Assembly: GCA_024278415.1 (NCBI GenBank)
Contig: JAJRTI010000070.1
Coordinates: 1-7,842 of the forward strand
Direction: 5' to 3'
Source: Planctomycetota bacterium
Lineage (GTDB): Bacteria; Planctomycetota; Brocadiia; JAJRTI01
DNA: 7,842 bases
Part shown: piece after piece, positions 1 to 5,297 of the stretch
How positions within the stretch are numbered: the stretch's first letter is position 1
How the letters are laid out: every line of letters starts with the position of its first letter
Made by a program: the position numbers and the translations under genes
Notes under the pieces: model-generated
Databases searched by the model: none
What the model was told of the DNA's origin: nothing
The model's input: the letters and a program-made list of their open reading frames with translations, nothing else

Positions 1-141
1 ACGGTCGCCACTACAAGCGGAGCGCTCCTGCGCTCCGCGTTTGTAGTAGGCCCGTGAGGGCCTTCCGCTCGGGTGGCGAATCGCCAGCGGCGCAGAGGGC
101 GCCCTGACGGTCGCCACTACAAGCGGAGCGCTCCTGCGCTC
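1..141. repeat. Dispersed palindromic repeat element, tandem partial copy (cut by window start)
   Basis: Bases 1-35 recur exactly at 107-141, so the element repeats with a 106-bp period and is truncated after 35 bp in the second unit. Bases 7-51 form a long imperfect hairpin: a perfect 8-bp core (17-24 with 31-38, loop CTCCTG), then a 2-nt bulge, 7 bp of ACTACAA/TTGTAGT, a 1-nt bulge, and GCC/GGC. Bases 41-120 return in inverted orientation at 1800-1879. It looks like a REP- or MITE-like non-coding repeat. The one reading frame through it is low-complexity and unconvincing. Confidence 0.8.
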
Positions 142-371
142 TCATCTCGGCGGCGCCGCGTTCGACACCTCCGCCATGCATGATGTTAGGCGCGAGGCCT
201 CGGCCCATTGGGGTTTTGCAAGTCGCTCAACACACTCGTAAGAGCGTCTCTGCCCGGCGACGTGGAGGGCCCAGAGCGGAACGCACTGACGTGCGTGCTA
301 CCAGCGGGCTCCGTGCATTTCGCGACAGAGACTAATGAGGATGCTCCCAGAGCAGATCTTCGGAGGGATAC
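142..371. other. Intergenic leader of the membrane-protein pair
   Basis: No gene is visible here. A small perfect hairpin lies at 281-296 (ACGCAC/GTGCGT, loop TGAC). The string GTTTTGCAAGT at 213-223 recurs at 2028-2038, followed in both places by a GCTC-like tail, so it seems to be another short dispersed motif. A promoter for the gene at 372 must lie here or upstream, but I cannot pick a convincing -35/-10 pair. Confidence 0.4.
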
Positions 372-866
372 ATGATGCCAAGACCCAGAAGAACCTTAGG
401 ATGGGGTGGAATCCCAGTGTTTATCGGCGGCATGGCGCTGCTCATGGGGGTTGCCCAGATCGGTTTCCGCCTGAGCCACGACGCGCAACGAAGGAACCTG
501 GAGCGAGACGGAACGCTGGTCGAAGCCGTGATCAAGGAAAAGGAGAAGGTCTCGCAAAGCCGCCACAAAGGCCAAGCTCCTTCCAAGTTGACGGAAACTC
601 TGTGGATCCGATATCTGCCCAAGGGAGCTGAGGACACGAAGGACAACCTCGTGTGGGAATCGGTGTCCCAACGCGACTTCGACAAGTTCAAGCAGGGGCA
701 GCCGATTCATGCCTGGATGCTTGGCGACGAGCACTACATCCGGGAGCGATCGGGCTTCCACTCCGATGTGCCCGACTGGGTTTTCCTGCTCGTCGGCGTG
801 TTGCTCATTGTCGGCGGAATATCGATGAGGCGAATTGGCAGGGAAGCGGGCGGGACGCAACCATGA
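372..866 (+). CDS. DUF3592-like small membrane protein
   Basis: A 164-residue protein with two predicted membrane helices, at about residues 14-32 and 135-151, bracketing a soluble, probably extracytoplasmic domain. The layout resembles DUF3592 proteins: a G-x-x-V-x-A-x-V-like segment after helix 1 (DGTLVEAVI), a strand with an LWIRY core, then a D-F-D-K-F-K-Q-G-Q-P-I segment near residues 100-110 ahead of the second helix. The biochemical function of that family is unknown to me, and the assignment rests on pattern only. A strong Shine-Dalgarno (GGAGGG, 362-367) lies 4 nt before the first ATG and 7 nt before the second ATG at 375, so translation may begin one codon later. The stop overlaps the next start as ATGA, which suggests coupled translation. 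Confidence 0.75.
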   Translation: MMPRPRRTLGWGGIPVFIGGMALLMGVAQIGFRLSHDAQRRNLERDGTLVEAVIKEKEKVSQSRHKGQAPSKLTETLWIRYLPKGAEDTKDNLVWESVSQRDFDKFKQGQPIHAWMLGDEHYIRERSGFHSDVPDWVFLLVGVLLIVGGISMRRIGREAGGTQP

Positions 867-1360
867 AGGCGGGAAGTCCCAGAGGCCCGCTGTTGGGCCC
901 AGTGCTTGTGTTCCTGTTGATGCTGCCGGTCTCCTTCTTTCTCGCGGTGACCTTCGCCATCGGGCATGCGCGGCTCGTGCCCTACGTGTCCGTGTGGGTC
1001 GACCGGCTCGCTTTCGTCCTCGTGCTGTTCGGCCTTCCTGCTGCCGTCGCGCTCCTCGCCCGCAAATGCTTGCGCGTCAAAGCCGGTCAGCCCGCGGAGG
1101 CGCCTCTCAGGTGGCAAGATGTCGTCGCCGCAGTGGAGCGATCCTTCCCCGCCAGCCAGCAAAGGAACGTCATGGCGGAGCTGGAACGCTACCGCGCGGA
1201 AGCCCGCGAAAAGGAGCGGAACAGGGTATGCTTGGCCGTCGTCGAGTTGAGCGGCGGGAGCCTCCATGAGGTTTCCGGACAGTTGGACGCGGCCAAGCGC
1301 GGCTACCGTGATGTTCTCATGCGGGCTGAGCAGAAGAGGGACGCATCGGGCGGCCAGTAA
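863..1360 (+). CDS. Hypothetical two-helix membrane protein with cytoplasmic tail
   Basis: A 165-residue protein that I do not recognise. It has two hydrophobic helices, at about residues 10-34 and 46-66, followed by a soluble charged tail (about 70-165) rich in Glu, Arg and Ala and probably helical. The tail ends with L-S-G-G-S-L-H-E-V then an A-A-K-R-G-Y-R-D-V-L segment. The reading frame is open from 653, but the start at 863 is preferred because its ATG overlaps the upstream stop as ATGA and the protein then starts directly before the first helix. The overlap suggests co-translation with the DUF3592-like gene and perhaps a shared membrane complex, which is inference. No enzymatic motif is visible. 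Confidence 0.7.
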   Translation: MKAGSPRGPLLGPVLVFLLMLPVSFFLAVTFAIGHARLVPYVSVWVDRLAFVLVLFGLPAAVALLARKCLRVKAGQPAEAPLRWQDVVAAVERSFPASQQRNVMAELERYRAEAREKERNRVCLAVVELSGGSLHEVSGQLDAAKRGYRDVLMRAEQKRDASGGQ

Positions 1361-1547
1361 TGCGGGGGCATCGGGGCCTCCCTCACGGTTGGATGTGGGC
1401 TGTGGCCGAAGCCGCCCGCCGCACGGCGGACTTTGGGAGGCCCGGCAAAGTGGCTCCTAGCGCGGCCGTTGGCCGCAACCCAATGGGCAGATGGGTCCCA
1501 CGGATGGCAGGGCGCACCCACGGATGCAGAGGCACACATCAGCGGAT

Positions 1548-1568
1548 ACCACAGGCTTGCCCTGTGGT
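1548..1568. repeat. Small palindrome with CTTGC loop
   Basis: A perfect 8-bp stem (ACCACAGG / CCTGTGGT) closes on a 5-nt loop, CTTGC. A sister unit at 1615-1633 has the same layout with loop CTTGT, so these look like units of one short palindromic repeat family. Confidence 0.6.
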
Positions 1569-1614
1569 TGCTCCTGTTGGCCATCTACAACGAGCACACA
1601 AGGCCTCTGGAGTG

Positions 1615-1633
1615 CTACGGGCTTGTCCCGTGG
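1615..1633. repeat. Small palindrome with CTTGT loop, sister of the unit at 1548
   Basis: The stem ACGGG/CCCGT, extended by a T-G wobble and a C-G pair, closes on the loop CTTGT. The arms differ from those of the 1548 unit while base pairing is kept, as expected of a family conserved for its fold rather than its exact sequence. Confidence 0.55.
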
Positions 1634-1799
1634 AGTCTCACGCTGGCGTGGCAGGCCACCTAACGATCCACAGGGCCAGCCAGCGGCATTCGCGGTATCT
1701 CTTGGCCTCGCGGGGTAGATGAGTCGCCCCTCGTGTCGTGTCATGGCTGAGGTGTCGAACACGGACGCGCCGCAGCGCGACCGTGGGGGCGACCCGCTC

Positions 1800-1879
1800 G
1801 TAGTGGCGACCGTCAGGGCGCCCTCTGCTCCGATGGCGAATCGGCGCCCGAACGGAAGGCCCTGACGGGCCTACTACAA
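1800..1879. repeat. Inverted copy of the repeat element found at 41-120
   Basis: The reverse complement aligns without gaps to 41-120. By hand count 29 of 29 bases match at one end (1800-1828 against 92-120), 26 of 27 at the other (1853-1879 against 41-67) and 18 of 24 in the middle. It also contains its own inverted repeat, CGTCAGGGC (1811-1819) against GCCCTGACG (1859-1867). It is non-coding and REP/MITE-like. The two loci bracket the membrane-protein gene pair. Confidence 0.8.
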
Positions 1880-2203
1880 GCGCCACATCGCCCGCTTGCG
1901 GCCGCGTCGTGTGCCTCCTCCACCCCCGCTGCCGCGCACGCCAGAGCAGTCCTCGTGCGCCGTGCGTCGGACACCGTGACGAGGACTGCGCCGCGAGCGG
2001 TGCGACAGCACAGGCATGACAAGTGGAGTTTTGCAAGTGGCTCTTCTGCTGGAATACAGACGACTTCGGCCGCCAGGCACACCGAGCGCGCGGCTTCGGC
2101 CATGGCTTGGGGCCCCTCGCCCCTTTGGCACACTTCGCGGACGCGGCGGCGCTCGCCCAAAAATGTCGGCCCCCTGTGGTAGAGTGTTGTGCGCAGCGGG
2201 GAC
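1880..2203. other. Non-coding stretch upstream of cas6
   Basis: No gene that I would defend. Frames remain open on both strands, but their translations are Arg/Ala/Pro/His-rich without domain character, and one plus-strand frame runs straight into cas6 in the wrong phase. The string GTTTTGCAAGT at 2028-2038 repeats the motif at 213-223. I could not find a good promoter. Confidence 0.4.
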
Positions 2204-2217
2204 ACCTTGGCCAAGGT
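2204..2217. promoter_or_regulatory. Perfect 14-bp palindrome upstream of cas6, possible operator
   Basis: ACCTTGGCCAAGGT is a perfect palindrome centred about 130 bp before the cas6 start. A dyad with no loop is more like a dimeric-regulator site than an RNA hairpin. It carries no signature that identifies the regulator, and a chance or repeat-derived palindrome is possible. Confidence 0.3.
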
Positions 2218-2253
2218 TTCGTGCAACGACGCGGCCAAGAGACTTCCCAAGAA

Positions 2254-2288
2254 CACTTCAGAGCGACAGCCCATATCGCTCTGGTGTG
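2254..2288 (+). promoter_or_regulatory. Hairpin in the probable cas6 leader
   Basis: A perfect 8-bp stem, CAGAGCGA (2259-2266) with TCGCTCTG (2276-2283), holds a 9-nt loop. It extends by a T-G wobble and one mismatch to a further CAC/GTG pair. It ends about 50 nt before the cas6 start and does not reach the Shine-Dalgarno at 2325-2331. It could be a leader structure or simply part of the repeat-rich flank. Confidence 0.35.
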
Positions 2289-2338
2289 GTTAGATGTGCT
2301 TTGCAGCCCGTTGTGATTGAAAGCGAGGAGGTTTACCG

Positions 2339-2980
2339 ATGCCAATGGTGGATGTGTCTTTTAGGCTCGCGGGGGACAAGATCCCCGCGGATCACGGCTA
2401 TGCTTTATTGGGCGCAGTTTCGCGCGTCCTCTCGTCGGTTCACGGCGATAGCCGCGTGGGGATCCACCCGATACGCGGCAGGCTTATCGGAGGGCGCATG
2501 CTCGCGCTGACGGAGCGCAGCCGACTCACATTCCGGCTCGATGCCGAGCGTATTGCTGAGTTTTTGCCCATCGCAGGGAAGGGACTCGACCTCGACGGCC
2601 ACACCATCCGGGTGGGCGTCCCTGAGACGCGAGCGCTTGTGCCCGCCGCGCGGCTGTACAGCCGACTCGTGGTAATCAAGGGGTTCATGGAGCCGGATCC
2701 CTTCTTGGAGGCCGTTCGCCGGCAACTCACCTCCATGGACGTGACGGGCGAGCCGCACCTCATCGAGCAGCCCGAGGTCGCCGATGCGAACCGCGGGCGG
2801 GCCGGGGGCAGTCATTCGGCCCACCTGCGCCGGACGGTCCGCATACGCGACAAGGAGATCGTGGGGTTTGCTGTGGGCGTTGAGGCCCTGACCGCTGCGG
2901 AGTCGATTCGCGTTCAGGAACGCGGTGTCGGAGGACGTCGTCGGTTTGGTTGTGGGGTCTTTGTGGCAGAGAGGAGATGA
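2339..2980 (+). CDS. cas6: CRISPR-associated endoribonuclease Cas6, subtype I-MYXAN type
   Basis: A 213-residue protein. Cas6 cuts the CRISPR precursor transcript within each repeat to make guide RNAs. The start fits the MYXAN (dev-locus, Cmx6-like) family: a V-D-V-S-F-R-L strand, D-H-G-Y-A-L-L-G-A-V-S-R near 18-29, and the hallmark H-G-D-S-R-V-G-I-H-P-I at 35-45, whose His35 and His43 are possible catalytic residues. The C-terminus carries the glycine-rich RNA-binding loop typical of RAMP folds, GVGGRRRFGCGVF at 196-208. The gene looks full length and undamaged. A strong GAGGAGG (2325-2331) lies 7 nt before the ATG. The cas3 start follows 4 nt after the stop, the cas6-cas3 order I recall from the Myxococcus dev locus. 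With no complete array or effector beside it, Cas6 may be decaying or serving an array elsewhere. Confidence 0.88.
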   Translation: MPMVDVSFRLAGDKIPADHGYALLGAVSRVLSSVHGDSRVGIHPIRGRLIGGRMLALTERSRLTFRLDAERIAEFLPIAGKGLDLDGHTIRVGVPETRALVPAARLYSRLVVIKGFMEPDPFLEAVRRQLTSMDVTGEPHLIEQPEVADANRGRAGGSHSAHLRRTVRIRDKEIVGFAVGVEALTAAESIRVQERGVGGRRRFGCGVFVAERR

Positions 2981-2984
2981 AGAT

Positions 2985-3404
2985 ATGCCGGGCGATACGC
3001 TTCTGCTGGCGAAGCAATGGCGCGGACAAGGCGAATGTCCAGCCGAAGTCACCCTCGTTGGCCACACAGAACGGGTGGTTCAGAGCTTCGGACGCATCTT
3101 CGGGTCGCAAACGAAACCCACGAGGCTATCGAGAGAATGGCTGCGGTTCTTTAGGTTGCCCGGGAGTGCGTTTCAGTCCTTCTGTGCTAACGGGATTCTC
3201 GCGTGTCACATGCACGATATTGGCAAAGCGAATACCGGTTTCCAAGGCGCAGTCCGTGGCAAAAGCGTGGGCGCGCAGGTTATCCGACATGAGCACTTGA
3301 GCGGGATCATTCTGGCGACGATGGAGGTACATATGAAGACGCTTCGTGAGTTGGACGTGAAGGACTCTTGGCCGGCCGACCGGCCGGGCTACACCATCGT
3401 GTGA
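2985..3404 (+). pseudogene. cas3: Truncated cas3: HD nuclease domain only
   Basis: A 139-residue remnant of the N-terminal HD domain of Cas3, the nuclease-helicase that degrades target DNA in type I systems. Metal-binding motifs are in order: His27 (V-G-H-T-E-R), the His77-Asp78 pair with Lys81 (H-M-H-D-I-G-K), and R-H-E-H-L-S with His102 and His104. The ATG at 2985 has GAGGAG (2971-2976) 8 nt upstream, lying inside the end of cas6. Full Cas3 is about 700-900 residues; even a stand-alone HD subunit is usually over 200. Here the frame ends in the middle of the HD fold, before its last histidine motif is clearly reached, and no helicase motifs (Walker A, DEAD/DEAH) occur anywhere downstream. 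I therefore call it a pseudogene. An active minimal HD protein is possible but unlikely. Confidence 0.8.
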
Positions 3405-3565
3405 GCCCAATCAAGTACCCGCACATGGTGACGCTTTCCGGCCGCCACCTGGCCCCAAGTCCATGCGGCGCCGAGGTTTCGCGAGCGTTTGCCCTCGCGA
3501 TGGTGCTTGAATCTCGCACAACGCTTTGCACGCCGATCATTGGGAAAGACTTAGGACGGCTTTGA
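3350..3565 (+). pseudogene. Frame-shifted remnant following the cas3 fragment
   Basis: A second frame opens at 3350, overlaps the end of the HD fragment and runs to a stop at 3563-3565 without its own ribosome binding site. Its translation looks protein-like (K-Y-P-H-M-V-T-L-S-G-R-H-L, then E-V-S-R-A-F-A-L-A-M-V-L-E), unlike the Arg/Pro-rich noise seen elsewhere. An L-H-H-R in the overlap could match the late His-His motif of the HD domain. The simplest reading is a frameshift near 3380-3405 in cas3, followed by truncation. I cannot exclude that this piece comes from another cas gene fused here by deletion. Confidence 0.4.
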
Positions 3566-3636
3566 TATGGGCCATTTCGCCCAAAGTTGTGGAGAGAACG
3601 CGATGTGTACGCGAATCATGATGGTGCTTGAAAAGG

Positions 3637-3675
3637 CCCCCTCCAAGTGCTTGGCAGACGGGCACTTGGAGGGGG
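3637..3675. repeat. Perfect 14-bp hairpin next to the CRISPR repeat
   Basis: Arms 3637-3650 (CCCCCTCCAAGTGC) and 3662-3675 (GCACTTGGAGGGGG) are perfectly complementary around an 11-nt loop. It ends only 4 nt before the CRISPR-like repeat at 3680. No T-run follows, so it is not a canonical intrinsic terminator on either strand. It could be a structure in the CRISPR leader or flank, or an unrelated palindrome that marks the deletion junction. Confidence 0.65.
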
Positions 3676-3679
3676 TGCC

Positions 3680-3715
3680 GTGATCCTTCCTCTGATGCCG
3701 AAAGGCGTTGAGCAC
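3680..3715. CRISPR. Solitary CRISPR-like repeat, 36 nt
   Basis: A 36-nt sequence beginning GTGATCC and ending GTTGAGCAC; read on the minus strand it starts GTGCTCAACGCC. The ends are complementary (GTG/CAC), and it contains the mini-stem GCC-GAAA-GGC. Translated, it gives the peptide M-P-K-G-V-E-H, which I recall from spurious open frames over CRISPR arrays. Length, ends and the position just behind a broken cas6-cas3 support a CRISPR repeat. No second copy occurs in the window, so there is no array and no definable spacer. Orientation is undetermined. Confidence 0.6.
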
Positions 3716-3743
3716 TCGCCGTTCGAGCCGGAGCTGTTGTCGG

Positions 3744-3791
3744 CCCTCATCCCAACCCCTCCCCCAGCGGGGGAAGGGCTCCCTGGGGGGG
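3744..3791. repeat. GC-rich dispersed palindromic element
   Basis: Starts CCCTCATCCCAACCCC and contains a CCCCC-AGC-GGGGG stem (3761-3773) extended by a T-A pair, one bulged A and CCC/GGG, then a CCCT/GGGGGG tail. This resembles the widespread 'CCCTCACCCCAACCCCTCTCCC' type of intergenic repeat known from many bacterial genomes. It lies about 30 bp after the CRISPR-like repeat and is non-coding. Confidence 0.55.
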
Positions 3792-3848
3792 AGTTGCAAA
3801 GGCCGCGCGTTTTCGCGACGCTGACACGGCGACGCGTGCATAGACGCC

Positions 3849-3868
3849 CCGCATCCTGGCGGATGCGG
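3849..3868. repeat. Perfect 8-bp hairpin upstream of the reductase gene
   Basis: CCGCATCC-TGGC-GGATGCGG has a 4-nt loop and ends 77 bp before the reductase start. It is followed by a tandem AACGTCGC pair (3885-3892, 3895-3902). There is no T-run. It may be a leader structure or a repeat unit; no function is assigned. Confidence 0.4.
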
Positions 3869-3945
3869 CTGCCGGCACGCTCAAAACGTCGCACAACGTC
3901 GCGCCGAAGTCCGCGCGGCTCGCGCAAGCATTGGAGCCACCTACC

Positions 3946-5076
3946 ATGATCTACCGTGAACTCGGCCGAACCGGCATCCAGGTCTCTATCGTCGCGTTCG
4001 GAGGCATGCGGTTCTTCGAGAAGGACGAAGAGGCCGCGGTCGCGACCGTGCGCCAGTGCGTGGACCTGGGCGTCAACTTCTTCGAGACCGGCAGCTACGG
4101 CGACGGCGTGAGCGAGGTCATGCTCGGCCGCGCGCTCAAGGGCTACGCGCCGCGGGACCAGATCGTGCTCGCGAACAAGGCGCACGCGTCCTCCTTGCCG
4201 AGCGGCGACGACGTGCGCCGGCGCCTGGAGGAGGCGCTGGAGCGCGAGCAGACGGACTACTTCGACCTGTTCAGCTTCTGGGGCACGAACACGCCAGAAA
4301 TGTTCGAAAACGTGATGGCGCCGGGCGGCCCGCTCGACGCGGTCGAGCAGGCGAAGGAGGAGGGTCTGGTGCGCGCAATCGGCCTCACGACCCACGCGCG
4401 GCCAGAGTGGATCCTCGACTTCGCGCAGCGCCGCCATTGGGACGCGATCACGCTCAAGGAGCACATGCTCTACTCGCGGCAGCAGGACGTCATCCACGCG
4501 CTGGGAGCGATGGGCACGGGCGTCATTGTCATGTCTCCGCTGGCCGGCGGGGTCGCGTGCTCGCCCGGGCCGGACATCGCGGCGGAGCTGGACAAGGCCG
4601 GCACGACCGCGGCCGTGCTCGGCCTGCGGTTCCTCGTGTCCAACCCGAACGTGACCGCGGCCATATCCGGCATGACATCCCCGGAGGAGGTGGCGGAGAA
4701 CGTGCGGGCGGGCGAGACCGGCGGCCCGCTCACGGACGAGGAGCAGCGCGTCCTGGGGTTCATCCAGGAGCGCACGAAGGGCTTGGGCGGCAAGTTCTGC
4801 ACGAGTTGCGGGTACTGCATGCCCTGCCCGGAGGAGGTGAACATCCCCGGCATCTTCCGCCTATGGAACCTCATGCGGGGCTACGGCAGCGAGGGCTACA
4901 GCAAGCTCGAATACCAGAAGCTTCGCGAGGAGCGCCACTGGGCCGATTTCCCCGGCAAGTCCGCGTTGGAGTGTGTGGAGTGCGGCACGTGCGAGGAGAA
5001 GTGCCCGGAGAATCTGGAGATCATCGCGGACCTCAAGCAGGCCCACGCGGACCTGACCGCGAACTGGGAGGACTAA
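3946..5076 (+). CDS. Aldo/keto reductase with C-terminal 4Fe-4S ferredoxin domain
   Basis: A 376-residue protein. Residues 1 to about 270 form the aldo/keto reductase barrel, a cytoplasmic NAD(P)H-dependent carbonyl/alcohol oxidoreductase fold: R-E-L-G-R-T-G at 4-10, N-F-F-E-T-G-S-Y-G at 44-52, L-A-N-K at 75-78 and a late S-P-L-A-G-G strand. Of the catalytic tetrad, Tyr51, Lys78 and a candidate His150 are visible; the usual Asp is Glu47. Residues 285-295 (C-T-S-C-G-Y-C-M-P-C-P) and 343-354 (C-V-E-C-G-T-C-E-E-K-C-P) are two four-cysteine motifs for 4Fe-4S clusters, so electrons may pass between clusters and the barrel site. The substrate is unknown. The frame opens at a TTG at 3931, but the ATG at 3946 is preferred, with TGGAG 9 nt upstream. 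It appears to be a single-gene unit. Confidence 0.9.
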   Translation: MIYRELGRTGIQVSIVAFGGMRFFEKDEEAAVATVRQCVDLGVNFFETGSYGDGVSEVMLGRALKGYAPRDQIVLANKAHASSLPSGDDVRRRLEEALEREQTDYFDLFSFWGTNTPEMFENVMAPGGPLDAVEQAKEEGLVRAIGLTTHARPEWILDFAQRRHWDAITLKEHMLYSRQQDVIHALGAMGTGVIVMSPLAGGVACSPGPDIAAELDKAGTTAAVLGLRFLVSNPNVTAAISGMTSPEEVAENVRAGETGGPLTDEEQRVLGFIQERTKGLGGKFCTSCGYCMPCPEEVNIPGIFRLWNLMRGYGSEGYSKLEYQKLREERHWADFPGKSALECVECGTCEEKCPENLEIIADLKQAHADLTANWED

Positions 5077-5144
5077 GTGCGACATTCCGCGAATCCGTGG
5101 AAGGATCGCCGATAGGCCGCTCCCTGCCAGGTTCGGCGGGAAGC

Positions 5145-5220
5145 GTGGAAGAATGGAATGATGAAATGGCTGTCGTATAGGTCAGGGCATTCCACGATTC
5201 CACCATTCCGTCATTCCACC
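5145..5220. repeat. GGAATG-rich imperfect inverted repeat
   Basis: The left part (5145-5169) reads GTGGAAGAATGGAATG and on; the right part (5188-5220), read on the minus strand, is a run of GGAATG-like units with slight spacing changes. Arms 5145-5164 and 5200-5219 match as an inverted repeat at 15 of 20 positions. It sits between the reductase and methyltransferase genes and looks like a degenerate simple-repeat or MITE-like element. Confidence 0.5.
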
Positions 5221-5233
5221 CTCGCGGACACAC

Positions 5234-5261
5234 CGCCGCCTTGGAAGTAGCTAAGGCGGCG
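5234..5261. repeat. 9-bp hairpin before the methyltransferase gene
   Basis: CGCCGCCTT (5234-5242) pairs perfectly with AAGGCGGCG (5253-5261) around a 10-nt loop. It ends 36 bp before the methyltransferase start. There is no T-run, so it is a weak terminator candidate for the reductase gene; it could instead shape the methyltransferase leader. Confidence 0.45.
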
Positions 5262-5297
5262 AAGCCTATGCGAACTCAAGCAATGGTGTTCTAAGCC

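Larger units (their letters stand above)
1361..1799. other. Non-coding stretch with short hairpins and repeat units
   Basis: I see no credible gene. The frames that stay open are rich in Arg, Trp, Pro and His, as expected from GC-rich non-coding DNA, and none has a good ribosome binding site. Structure present: a hairpin at 1462-1476 (GCGGCC-GTT-GGCCGC), two copies of CCCACGGATG-like sequence near 1498 and 1517, and two related hairpins at 1548-1568 and 1615-1633. The first hairpin lies about 100 bp after the membrane-protein pair and has no T-run, so it is a poor terminator candidate. Confidence 0.5.

Noticed and set aside
653..862. Upstream extension of the second membrane-protein gene to 653
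   Set aside because: The extension lies wholly inside the DUF3592-like gene; the ATGA-overlapping start at 863 gives a sensible membrane protein.
1433..1663. A 76-codon frame over the CTTG-loop palindromes
   Set aside because: It is built from repeat units, lacks a ribosome binding site, and overlapping frames are equally open.
1361..2338. tRNA or other structured RNA gene in the long non-coding stretch
   Set aside because: I saw no T-loop/anticodon-loop pattern or cloverleaf-like arm spacing; the palindromes are better explained as repeat units.
1638..2345. A 235-codon minus-strand open frame, and a second minus-strand frame at 1813-2274
   Set aside because: The translations are Arg/Trp/Pro/Cys/His-rich with no domain character, and the frames cross the inverted repeat element and the cas6 leader.
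2016..2510. A plus-strand frame running into cas6
   Set aside because: It overlaps the first 170 bp of cas6 in the wrong phase and has no ribosome binding site or recognisable motif.
3637..3675. Intrinsic terminator at the 14-bp hairpin
   Set aside because: Neither strand has a T-run after the stem, and the loop is long for a terminator.
3680..3800. A multi-unit CRISPR array after the repeat
   Set aside because: No second copy of the 36-mer, even degenerate, was found within spacer distance on either side.
3647..3949. A frame encoding M-P-K-G-V-E-H across the CRISPR-like repeat
   Set aside because: It reads through a CRISPR repeat, a GC-rich palindrome and a hairpin; such peptides are typical spurious products of repeats.
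3616..4497. A long minus-strand frame opposite the reductase gene
   Set aside because: It is the antisense shadow of a gene with clear aldo/keto reductase and Fe-S motifs; its translation has the Arg/Val/His bias expected of GC-rich antisense.
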